From the NCBI GenBank assembly GCA_043719555.1, contig JAYSTR010000167.1, positions 1 to 8,318 of the forward strand: a stretch of DNA of 8,318 bases, in the 5' to 3' direction. The notes under the pieces were generated by a model, which saw nothing but the letters and a program-made list of their open reading frames with translations, had not been told where the DNA came from and did no database searches. The translations under genes were made by a program, and so were the position numbers. Shown one piece after another: positions 1-6,321 of the stretch; the stretch's first letter is position 1, and the number at the start of each line of letters is the position of its first letter. This DNA is from UBA4416 sp043719555. GTDB lineage: Bacteria > Bacteroidota > Bacteroidia > B-17B0 > Aurantibacillaceae.

Positions 1-1
1 A

Positions 2-502
2 CAAAGACACGGAAAGAAAGACGCAGCGTTTTTCCACGTGGTAGCAGCGGATGGTCGTGCACCAAGAGATGGAGCTTTTATCGAAAAATTAGGGACTTAT
101 AATCCTAATACCAACCCAGCAACAATTGAATTAAATTTCGATGCAACCTTAACTTGGTTACAAAACGGTGCAATTCCTACAGATACCTGTAATGCAATTT
201 TATCCTACAAAGGAATTTTATTAAAAAAACACTTATTAGATGGTGTTAAAAAAGGTGCATTAACTGAAGCACAAGTAGAAGAACGTTTTGCAAAATGGTT
301 AGAGCAAAAAAACACAAAAATCAGCTCTAAAAAAGATGGTTTATCATCGGCTGAGAAAAAAGCGGCAGCAGATAAATTAAAAGCAGAAATAGTAAGCAAA
401 GAAGCTAAAACAGCTAAAATTGCAGCTAAAACTGCTGTAGTAGTTGAAACTCCTGAGGCTCCTGCATCTGAAGAAGCAGCTACTGAAACTCCAGAAGCAT
501 AA
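2..502 (+). CDS. rpsP: 30S ribosomal protein S16, 5'-truncated by window edge
   Basis: S16 is a small-subunit ribosomal protein that binds 16S rRNA and helps 30S assembly. The frame is open from base 2 and reads QRHGKK, then FFHVVAADGRAPRDG and FIEKLGTYNPNT, the family's N-terminal signature. The GTG at 38 falls inside this conserved block and is not the true start; about seven residues (a start such as M-x-x-K-I-R-L is usual) lie before the window. The S16 core ends near KWLEQKN, encoded around 290-315. After it comes a low-complexity tail of about 60 residues rich in Ala, Lys and Glu, ending ETPEA. E. coli S16 is 82 residues, so this protein is about twice as long, but such tails are common in Bacteroidota S16. 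The TAA stop is at 500-502, with a terminator 28 bases on. rimM, often the next gene, is not present downstream. Confidence 0.96.
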   Translation, partial: QRHGKKDAAFFHVVAADGRAPRDGAFIEKLGTYNPNTNPATIELNFDATLTWLQNGAIPTDTCNAILSYKGILLKKHLLDGVKKGALTEAQVEERFAKWLEQKNTKISSKKDGLSSAEKKAAADKLKAEIVSKEAKTAKIAAKTAVVVETPEAPASEEAATETPEA

Positions 503-525
503 TATTTAATACATATTGTAAAAAT

Positions 526-558
526 AAAAAAGCTATCTCAAACGAGATAGCTTTTTTT
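526..558 (+). terminator. Rho-independent terminator of rpsP
   Basis: A perfect 9-bp stem, AGCTATCTC (531-539) with GAGATAGCT (544-552), encloses a 4-base AAAC loop. It is preceded by an A-run and followed by TTTTTT, so the A and T runs extend the pairing. It lies 28 bases after the rpsP stop. Because it is symmetrical it could also stop minus-strand transcripts that pass the tRNA terminator. Confidence 0.9.
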
Positions 559-632
559 ATACATGTACTCAGAATAAAAAACGCATAATTGTTTCTTGTA
601 ATAAACAGAAAATGATGAAACCTAATAAAAAC

Positions 633-664
633 AAAAAAGCCTCTCATTACTGAGAGGCTTTTTT
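633..664 (-). terminator. Rho-independent terminator of the tRNA-Gly/tRNA-Leu unit
   Basis: A perfect 8-bp stem, GCCTCTCA (639-646) with TGAGAGGC (651-658), has a TTAC loop and is flanked by six A residues (633-638) and six T residues (659-664). Read on the minus strand it ends in a U-run, 31 bases beyond the 3' end of tRNA-Leu. It is symmetrical and so can act in both directions between the converging rpsP and tRNA units. Confidence 0.88.
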
Positions 665-694
665 AATGTACTACCGCTAATTTGGTACTTTTAG

Positions 695-778
695 TACCCC
701 AAACGGGACTTGAACCCGTACGTCCGCGAAGACACAGGATTTTAAGTCCTGCGTGTCTACCAATTCCACCATCGGGGC
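695..778 (-). tRNA. tRNA-Leu (anticodon UAA)
   Basis: The minus strand folds into a class II cloverleaf of 84 nt. The acceptor 5' strand GCCCCGA pairs with UUGGGGU, using G-U at G1-U72 and G6-U67. The anticodon stem CAGGA/UCCUG holds the loop CUUAAAA, giving anticodon UAA. A long variable arm (GUGUCUUCGCGGACGU region) is typical of Leu tRNAs. The T arm is ACGGG-UUCAAGU-CCCGU. The discriminator is A at 695, and CCA is not encoded. It lies 18 bases downstream of tRNA-Gly and is probably co-transcribed with it. Confidence 0.96.
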
Positions 779-796
779 ATATTAGTAAAACAGTTG

Positions 797-869
797 AGCG
801 AAAGACGGGTCTCGAACCCGCGACCTTAACCTTGGCAAGGTTACGCTCTACCAACTGAGCTACTTTCGC
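797..869 (-). tRNA. tRNA-Gly (anticodon GCC)
   Basis: The minus strand folds into a 73-nt cloverleaf. The acceptor stem GCGAAAG/CUUUCGC is fully paired, the D arm contains AGCUCAGUUGGUAGAGC, and the anticodon stem UAACC/GGUUA holds the loop UUGCCAA with anticodon GCC. The T arm is CGGGUUCGAGACCCG. The discriminator is U, as expected for bacterial Gly tRNAs, and no CCA is encoded. It is the first gene of the two-tRNA unit and follows mutS on the same strand. Confidence 0.97.
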
Positions 870-913
870 TTGTAATAGTTTTTAAAAGAACATCCAATAA
901 TTAAATTGGAGTG

Positions 914-943
914 CAAAGATATCTATTTTTTTACTTTGGCAAA
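914..943 (-). promoter_or_regulatory. Bacteroidota-type promoter for the tRNA unit
   Basis: On the minus strand, TTTG (943-940) is separated by 18 bases from TATCTTTG (921-914). This matches the Bacteroidota primary sigma consensus TTTG-N(17-23)-TAnnTTTG with no mismatch in the -7 element. Transcription would start near 908, giving a leader of about 40 nt before tRNA-Gly. The site lies just after the mutS stop codon, so the tRNAs need not depend on the mutS transcript. Assignment rests on motif match and position only. Confidence 0.75.
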
Positions 944-972
944 ATTTTTTTCTAATTTTTTTTATTTTTTAT

Positions 973-3615
973 TTACCCTCCAAGCAATCGCTTGATATCA
1001 TTCAGTTTCATTAAAGCTTCAACTGGCGTTAAAGTATTAATATCTGTTTTTATTAATTCGTCTTTAACCTGCTCTAAAACAGGATCGTTTAACTGAAAAA
1101 AGCTTAATTGATAATCGCTTTTACTCTTGGTTTTAGCGGCTATCTTATCAATTGGAGTAGTTTCTATTAACTCAACATCCGAAAGTTCGATGTCGTGATC
1201 TTTTTCTAATTTCTTTAAAATATCATTTGCTCTATCTACAACCTGTTTTGGCATACCTGCCATGCGCGCCACGTGTATACCAAAACTATGCTCGCTTCCA
1301 CCTTCTTTTAATTTACGTAAAAAAATAATTTTATTATTTAACTCTTTTACTGATACATTAAAATTTTTGATACGAGGAAAATATGTAGTCATTTCATTCA
1401 GTTCGTGATAATGTGTAGCAAACAACGTTTTAGCTCTATTTTTCGGTTGAGAATGAATGTATTCAGCTATAGCCCAAGCTATAGAAATACCATCATACGT
1501 TGATGTGCCACGGCCAATTTCATCTAAGAGGATTAAACTTTTATCGCTTAGATTATTTAAAATACTGGCGGTTTCGTTCATTTCCACCATAAAGGTTGAT
1601 TCGCCTGATGAGATATTATCACTTGCGCCAACACGTGTAAATATTTTATCTACAATGCCAATTTCTGCACTTTCAGCTGGCACGTAGCAACCAATTTGTG
1701 CCATTAATGTTATTAGAGCTACCTGACGCAGTAAAGCAGATTTACCACTCATATTCGGCCCTGTAATCATCATTAATTGTTGGGTATCGTTATCTAAATA
1801 AACAGAGTTACTTACATAATCTGTTCCGATGGGTAATTGCTTTTCGATAACAGGATGACGACCTTCAACTATATTAATAGCGTAATCATTAGTGAGTGAT
1901 GGCCTAACATAATTATTGTTTTTAGCTAATTTAGAAAACGACACTAAACAATCTAAACGTGCTATTAAAGAGGCATTTAATTGAACAGGGATAATATAAT
2001 CGATTAAGTCGCGCACTAAACTTTCGTAAAGTGATTGCTCTAAAATGGCAATCTTATCTTCGGCTCCTAAAATTTTTTCTTCATAAATTTTCAATTCAGG
2101 CGTAATATAACGCTCGGCTGTTGTTAGTGTTTGCTTACGTATCCAATCACTTGGCACTTTATCTTTATGCACATTCGTTACTTCTAAATAATAACCAAAT
2201 ACATTATTATACGATACCTTTAAAGATGAAATACCTGTACGCTCAACTTCACGTTGTTGTATTTGTAATAAATAATCTTTGCCACTAAAGGCTATAGCGC
2301 GCAATTCATCTAGCTCTGCATTTATCCCTTTACAAATTACATTGCCTTTGTGCAAGAGTATAGGCGCTTCTTCATTTATTTCTTCTTGTAATCTATCGCG
2401 CATTAAAGCACAAGGATTTAATTGTTCTGCAATTTTTTGAAGAGATGAATTTTCGCAAGGTGATATTAGTTGCTTAATTGTTTCTATTAATGTTAACGAG
2501 CGTTTTAATTGCACCAACTCGCGCGGATTTATTTTACCTGCCGCAACCTTAGATATTAATCGTTCTAAATCGCCTATCTCATTAAATAAAATTTGCAACT
2601 CGTTTTGTAAAGATGAATTATTATAAAAGAAATTTACCACCTCTAAGCGTTCGTTAATTAACGATAACTCTTTTAACGGTAATGCCAACCATCGTTTTAA
2701 TAAACGTGAACCCATTGGTGTTATGGTTGTATCAATAATATCAATTAAACATTTTCCTTTTTCGTGGCTAGTTCCAAATAGTTCTAAATTACGAACAGTA
2801 AATCTATCTAACCACACAAACTGATCTTCTTCTACGCGAGAAACAGCTGTAATGTGTTGCAATTTATCGTGTTTAGTTTCGCTTAGGTAGTGTAAGATAG
2901 CACCACACGAAGTAACTGCTAATTGTAAATGTTCAATACCAAAACCTTTTAAGGAATTTGTGCTAAATTGTTTGGTTAAAGCTTCATACCCGAAATCGTG
3001 TTTAAAAGCCCAATCATCTAAACCGAAAATATAAAAACGTTCGCCTATTAAATTTTGTAATTCAGTGCGTTTATTTTTTTCGAATAAAATTTCGTTGGGT
3101 TTAAAACTCTGTATGAGTTTTTCGATATATATTAATGATCCTTCGGCTACTAAAAATTCGCCAGTGGATACATCTAAAAAGGAAGCGCCTGCTCTCTCAT
3201 TTTCTATATGAATGCTGGCTAAAAAATTATTGGTTTTATGCTCTAAAACTTTATCATTAAAACTTACTCCAGGTGTTACTAACTCTGTAACTCCTCTTTT
3301 AACAATACTTTTAGTCAACTTAGGATCTTCTAACTGATCGCAAATCGCTACACGAAATCCTGCACGAACTAATTTTGGCAAATACGTATCAACTGAGTGG
3401 TGCGGAAAACCAGCTAGCTCAATATGTGAAGCCGAGCCATTTGCTCGTTTAGTTAAAGTTATGCCTATTATTTTTGAGGCGCGAATAGCATCTTCACCAA
3501 AAGTTTCATAAAAATCGCCGACACGAAACAACAAAATAGCATCAGGATATTTACCCTTAATCTCATTGTATTGTTTCATTAATGGAGTTTCTTTAACCTC
3601 GGTTGTTTTAGCCAT
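973..3615 (-). CDS. mutS: DNA mismatch repair protein MutS
   Basis: MutS recognises mismatches and small loops after replication and, as an ATP-driven sliding clamp, recruits MutL. The 880-residue product has the full MutS1 order. The N-terminal domain I carries the mismatch-intercalating Phe-x-Glu (F35-Y36-E37 in GDFYETF). Connector, lever and clamp domains follow over roughly residues 130-570. The C-terminal ABC-type ATPase has Walker A TGPNMSGKS (618-626), the signature region around SSGEST (669-674), Walker B LILLDEIGRG (694-703) and the THYHE histidine switch (734-738). A QLSFF motif at 836-840 fits a beta-clamp binding site. Length is close to E. coli MutS (853), and no frameshift or missing catalytic residue is visible. 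I kept ATG at 3615; M13 is a possible alternative start. There is no clear Shine-Dalgarno, which is normal in this phylum. No terminator hairpin follows the stop, so read-through into the tRNAs is possible. Confidence 0.98.
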   Translation of the reverse strand: MAKTTEVKETPLMKQYNEIKGKYPDAILLFRVGDFYETFGEDAIRASKIIGITLTKRANGSASHIELAGFPHHSVDTYLPKLVRAGFRVAICDQLEDPKLTKSIVKRGVTELVTPGVSFNDKVLEHKTNNFLASIHIENERAGASFLDVSTGEFLVAEGSLIYIEKLIQSFKPNEILFEKNKRTELQNLIGERFYIFGLDDWAFKHDFGYEALTKQFSTNSLKGFGIEHLQLAVTSCGAILHYLSETKHDKLQHITAVSRVEEDQFVWLDRFTVRNLELFGTSHEKGKCLIDIIDTTITPMGSRLLKRWLALPLKELSLINERLEVVNFFYNNSSLQNELQILFNEIGDLERLISKVAAGKINPRELVQLKRSLTLIETIKQLISPCENSSLQKIAEQLNPCALMRDRLQEEINEEAPILLHKGNVICKGINAELDELRAIAFSGKDYLLQIQQREVERTGISSLKVSYNNVFGYYLEVTNVHKDKVPSDWIRKQTLTTAERYITPELKIYEEKILGAEDKIAILEQSLYESLVRDLIDYIIPVQLNASLIARLDCLVSFSKLAKNNNYVRPSLTNDYAINIVEGRHPVIEKQLPIGTDYVSNSVYLDNDTQQLMMITGPNMSGKSALLRQVALITLMAQIGCYVPAESAEIGIVDKIFTRVGASDNISSGESTFMVEMNETASILNNLSDKSLILLDEIGRGTSTYDGISIAWAIAEYIHSQPKNRAKTLFATHYHELNEMTTYFPRIKNFNVSVKELNNKIIFLRKLKEGGSEHSFGIHVARMAGMPKQVVDRANDILKKLEKDHDIELSDVELIETTPIDKIAAKTKSKSDYQLSFFQLNDPVLEQVKDELIKTDINTLTPVEALMKLNDIKRLLGG

Positions 3616-3651
3616 AATAGTCGCCTAAGATACAATATCCATAGGGCGCAG

Positions 3652-3700
3652 CCACAATTAATTTTTAACAGAAAAAAACAAAATTGTTAATAGATTGTGG
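3652..3700. repeat. Imperfect inverted repeat in the mutS/GreA-like divergent region
   Basis: CCACAAT (3652-3658) is matched by ATTGTGG (3694-3700), and inside it TTAACA (3665-3670) is matched by TGTTAA (3685-3690). The two pairs of arms are nested around an A-rich centre. One arm overlaps the -7 element of the candidate mutS promoter. It could form a weak hairpin or act as an operator; AT-rich chance pairing is also possible. Confidence 0.4.
3653..3682 (-). promoter_or_regulatory. Candidate mutS promoter
   Basis: On the minus strand, TTTG (3682-3679) is followed after 18 bases by TAATTGTG (3660-3653), a 7-of-8 match to TAnnTTTG. The spacing equals that of the tRNA promoter in this window. 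Transcription would begin near 3647, about 32 bases before the mutS ATG. A second, poorer candidate is TATCTTAG at 3632-3625. Both are motif matches only. Confidence 0.4.
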
Positions 3701-3791
3701 GCGTGTCCCTCACAGGTTCGGGTCGGCCTTTTCGCTGCAATCTTTTTTCGTTCCTCAAAAAGGATTTTTGCAACAATGCCTCACGCAACAA
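3695..3791. repeat. Structured intergenic repeat resembling a dispersed Bacteroidota element
   Basis: This ~97-bp stretch is richer in G and C than the flanking intergenic DNA. It begins TTGTGGGCGTG (3695-3705) and ends CACGCAACAA (3782-3791), which are near-complementary ends. Inside, GCAATCTTTTTT (3737-3748) is nearly complementary to AAAAAGGATTTTTGC (3758-3772), so the whole could fold into a long imperfect hairpin. The order of blocks (GGGCGT, CCCTCAC, GGGTCGG, CGCTGCAATC, AAAAGGAT, CCTCACGC) resembles, from memory, a non-coding repeat found in many copies in Bacteroidota genomes, often wrongly called as short ORFs. The frame open from 3697 through this element into the next gene is therefore not a credible N-terminus. 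Only one copy lies in this window, so repetition cannot be shown here. Confidence 0.6.
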
Positions 3792-3800
3792 AAATAATCA

Positions 3801-3808
3801 CATCTTTG
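3801..3808 (+). promoter_or_regulatory. Possible -7 element for the GreA-like gene
   Basis: CATCTTTG matches TAnnTTTG at 7 of 8 positions and would place a start site about 10 bases before the ATG at 3823. No TTTG lies 17-23 bases upstream (the nearest, at 3767-3770, is 30 bases away), so the call is weak. It lies just outside the right end of the structured repeat. Confidence 0.25.
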
Positions 3809-3822
3809 TAGGTGTTTATTTC

Positions 3823-4275
3823 ATGAAATCAATAAAACAAAAACTAATAATTACTTGCCAATTACATTATAACGAAAAAATAAATTCGTTACGATTGATG
3901 TTGCATGATGTTACCGAAGCCGGTAACAATGAAACCAAAAGTACGGCTGGTGATAAACATGAAACAGGGCGCGCGATGATGCAACTTGAACAAGAAAAAT
4001 TAGGCAAACAGCTTTACGAATTAGAACAACAATTTCAAGAGTTTGATAAAATTGATTTTAGCTTTACCTCAACTACAATTAGTTTAGGGAGTTTAGTTGA
4101 AACAACTAAAGGTTTGTTTTTAATTGCTACAAGCATAGGAAAAATTGAACTTAGTGGCAAAACAGTATTTGTTATTTCAAACAAATCACCGCTAGCTTCT
4201 GCTTTAATAGGAAAATCAAAAAACGATGTGATACATTTTAATACTATAAATTACAATGTATTAGGGATCTATTAA
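3823..4275 (+). CDS. GreA/GreB C-terminal-domain-like small protein
   Basis: The 150-residue product has a charged, probably helical N-terminal half with the block NETKSTAGDKHETGRAMM (36-53), then a helix rich in Gln, Glu and Leu to about residue 75. The C-terminal half (about 86-150) resembles the FKBP-like C-terminal domain of the transcript-cleavage factors GreA and GreB: a beta-rich GSLVETTKG segment, then SPLASALIGKSKNDVI (122-137), comparable to the GreA motif SP-x-x-x-ALLGK-x-x-GD. In many Bacteroidota genomes this family is labelled transcription elongation factor or, with no support in its sequence, 3-oxoacyl-ACP synthase. The acidic coiled-coil tip that enters the polymerase channel in GreA is not recognisable, so true cleavage activity is doubtful; a role on RNA polymerase is inference. 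I chose ATG 3823 over a longer open frame from 3697 because the extra 42 codons come from the intergenic repeat. It diverges from mutS. Confidence 0.85.
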   Translation: MKSIKQKLIITCQLHYNEKINSLRLMLHDVTEAGNNETKSTAGDKHETGRAMMQLEQEKLGKQLYELEQQFQEFDKIDFSFTSTTISLGSLVETTKGLFLIATSIGKIELSGKTVFVISNKSPLASALIGKSKNDVIHFNTINYNVLGIY

Positions 4276-4283
4276 ACTAGAAC

Positions 4284-6242
4284 CTATCTAGGGTATTCAA
4301 TACGCACATGATAGATATTCATCAAACGCTTTTTAAATATTTTTTTAATCTGATTAATTTCTTTAAACGTAATATCTGCATTTAAAAATTGATTTTCGTT
4401 TATTTGTCTGTCTAAAATTTTATCTACTAATTCATCAATCACAACAGCATCGTATTTTTTTAAACTACGCGAAGATGCCTCAACACTATCTGCCATCATT
4501 AAAATAGCAGTTTCTTTACTAAACGGAATTGGGCCTGGATAACGAAATAAATCTTCGTTAATGATTTCTCCACTATGTTCTTTTTTATAATTATGAAGAA
4601 AAAACTGAGTTGCAGAAGTTCCGTGATGTGTTCTAATAAAATCAATGACTGATTCAGGCAAATTATTTTCTTTAGCTATTTCTACTCCGCTAATCACATG
4701 GTTTATAATAATTTTTGCACTTTCTTCAGAACTCATATCTGCATGCGGACTCACCTCACCAACTTGATTTTCTGTAAAATACCGTGGGTTTTTCATTTTA
4801 CCAATATCGTGATACATTGCGCCAGTTCTAACAAGTAAGGCGTTACCTCCAATTTTATAACAAGCCTCCTCCGCTAAATTGGCCACTTGTAATGAATGCT
4901 GAAAGGTGCCGGGTATTTTTTGAGATAATAAACGTAGCAACGGCTGATTTAAATCACATAATTCAAGCAAGGTAAAATCAGATACAAAACCAAATAACTT
5001 TTCGAATAAAAAAATAAGTGGAAATGCAAACAACATGCAGGAGCTGCTTATTAATAAACAAATATAGGTTGTTGGGTTTTGTATTTCTATTAAAGTATTA
5101 TTAGCTAAATGATATGCGACAAATGTTATTACATAAAATATAAATGCCAACAATGCTGTTACAAATAATCGCGACCGCTTGCTCATATCGTCTACACTAA
5201 ATATAACACCTATGCCAGATGCTAATTGAATAAAGACAAATTCAAACTTATCTATACAAAAAAATGAAGATAATAATACCACAATTAAAAACGAAAATAA
5301 CGCCGTTCTACTATCAAAAAACACTCTGATAATAACTGGTATTAAACAAAAAGGAACAGCATAATTATATTTTATATTGTAACGATTAACTAAACTCACC
5401 AAAATTAAGATCAACATCATTACTAAAAACAAAAAAGTAACGTGCGCACTTTGACTGAAAATATTTTTTCTAAAAAACACCAAAAACAACATCATAATTC
5501 CAAGTAAAACAGAACAAATGATTGTAAATCCTAATAACGATAAATAATGATGTGATTTAGAATACACTTCATTTAACTCTGTTTTATAGCTTAATAGTAA
5601 TTCTAATTTTTCAGTCGAAATCGTTTCGTTCTTACGCAAAATAGTTTCTCCTTGTTTTACTTTTAACTTATATATCGCTTTATCTTCTTTTGTGGCATCT
5701 TGTTGCAACTGTTGTGTGGTTGGTTCATCAAAAATTAAATTAACTGGTAAGTTATCTTTTAAGAAAGGGTAAATTTCAGAATATTTACTTTTCAAAAGTT
5801 GATGTAATTTCTCTACAGAATACAACTGATTGATATTTGTTTTAACAACTTCATTTTCTGATATAATATATAGTTCTGAGTCTGTTGTTTGTTTATCATA
5901 AACGCCTATCTTATAAATACTATCTAATAGGATGCGAATATTTTTTCGCTCACTATTATCTGCAATATACTTTGTGATAATAAGTGCATCAATGCTTTGT
6001 TTTTGATAATATTTTAAAGGAGTAACTTCTTTAGTCGTTTTTTTATCTGATTTTCTAACTAAAAAATCCAAATTTGAAACCACATTTTCTTTTGTCCAAA
6101 CATCGTTTACTTGCAAAGTATTTAAGTAATAACTCGAGTTTTTAGGTAATAGATATACACTGACTGAAACTGCTACAATAAATACAATTACCTTATACCA
6201 AAGGGAATGTTTATCTCTAATTTTTGTAAATAGTAAATTCAT
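4284..6242 (-). CDS. pgpH: PgpH-family 7TM-HD protein, probable cyclic-di-AMP phosphodiesterase
   Basis: The 652-residue membrane protein has the PgpH/YqfF architecture. One N-terminal membrane helix (about 17-32) leads into an extracytoplasmic 7TMR-HDED domain (about 35-225) ending with VKQGETILRKNETIS (195-209). Seven hydrophobic segments follow between about 232 and 414, then a cytoplasmic HD phosphohydrolase domain (about 440-620). The metal-binding residues expected for the family are visible: H449 in FQHSL, H478-D479 in YHDIGK, H515 in INHV, H539-H540 in THHG and D585 in ADSVEAS. In Listeria, PgpH hydrolyses cyclic-di-AMP to pApA; I infer the same reaction here from the intact site, without direct evidence. 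The ATG at 6242 directly precedes the first membrane helix. Its stop is 8 bp from that of the convergent GreA-like gene, with no clear terminator. The PKD gene lies 79 bp upstream on the same strand, so co-transcription is possible. Confidence 0.93.
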   Translation of the reverse strand: MNLLFTKIRDKHSLWYKVIVFIVAVSVSVYLLPKNSSYYLNTLQVNDVWTKENVVSNLDFLVRKSDKKTTKEVTPLKYYQKQSIDALIITKYIADNSERKNIRILLDSIYKIGVYDKQTTDSELYIISENEVVKTNINQLYSVEKLHQLLKSKYSEIYPFLKDNLPVNLIFDEPTTQQLQQDATKEDKAIYKLKVKQGETILRKNETISTEKLELLLSYKTELNEVYSKSHHYLSLLGFTIICSVLLGIMMLFLVFFRKNIFSQSAHVTFLFLVMMLILILVSLVNRYNIKYNYAVPFCLIPVIIRVFFDSRTALFSFLIVVLLSSFFCIDKFEFVFIQLASGIGVIFSVDDMSKRSRLFVTALLAFIFYVITFVAYHLANNTLIEIQNPTTYICLLISSSCMLFAFPLIFLFEKLFGFVSDFTLLELCDLNQPLLRLLSQKIPGTFQHSLQVANLAEEACYKIGGNALLVRTGAMYHDIGKMKNPRYFTENQVGEVSPHADMSSEESAKIIINHVISGVEIAKENNLPESVIDFIRTHHGTSATQFFLHNYKKEHSGEIINEDLFRYPGPIPFSKETAILMMADSVEASSRSLKKYDAVVIDELVDKILDRQINENQFLNADITFKEINQIKKIFKKRLMNIYHVRIEYPR

Positions 6243-6278
6243 TTAATAGTAAATAAACCAAAAATTTATACAAGATTA

Positions 6279-6303
6279 CAAAAGTTCATTTTCTATTATG
6301 AAC
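6279..6303 (-). terminator. Weak candidate terminator after the PKD surface-protein gene
   Basis: On the minus strand GTTCAT (6303-6298) and ATGAAC (6289-6284) form a perfect 6-bp stem with an 8-base loop, directly followed by TTTT. It lies 18 bases past the stop of the PKD gene. The stem is short and AT-rich, so termination would be partial at best. Confidence 0.35.
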
Positions 6304-6321
6304 AAACATGTTTTAATTGCA

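Noticed and set aside
663..854. Minus-strand open frame across the tRNA genes
   Set aside because: It covers both tRNAs and the terminator region; its apparent peptide is tRNA sequence read as protein.
1457..1687. Plus-strand open frame inside mutS
   Set aside because: Antisense to the highly conserved ATPase domain of mutS, with no recognisable domain.
3697..3822. In-frame extension of the GreA-like protein upstream of ATG 3823
   Set aside because: The extra codons translate the structured intergenic repeat, and the family begins close to the M-K-S-I start.
4277..4291. CTAGA/TCTAG hairpin between the convergent GreA-like and pgpH stops
   Set aside because: Only 5 bp, AT-rich, with no T-run on either strand and partly inside the pgpH coding end; too weak to call a terminator.
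973..6242. Possible functional link between mutS and cyclic-di-AMP signalling as a DNA-integrity module
   Set aside because: The genes are in separate transcription units with another gene and a repeat between them; the pgpH-type protein has no DNA-binding part, and adjacency alone is not evidence.
6259..6306. Promoter for pgpH (AACTTTTG or AATTTTTG elements)
   Set aside because: The best pairings with an upstream TTTG have 16- or 12-base spacing and mismatched -7 elements, so I could not support a specific site.
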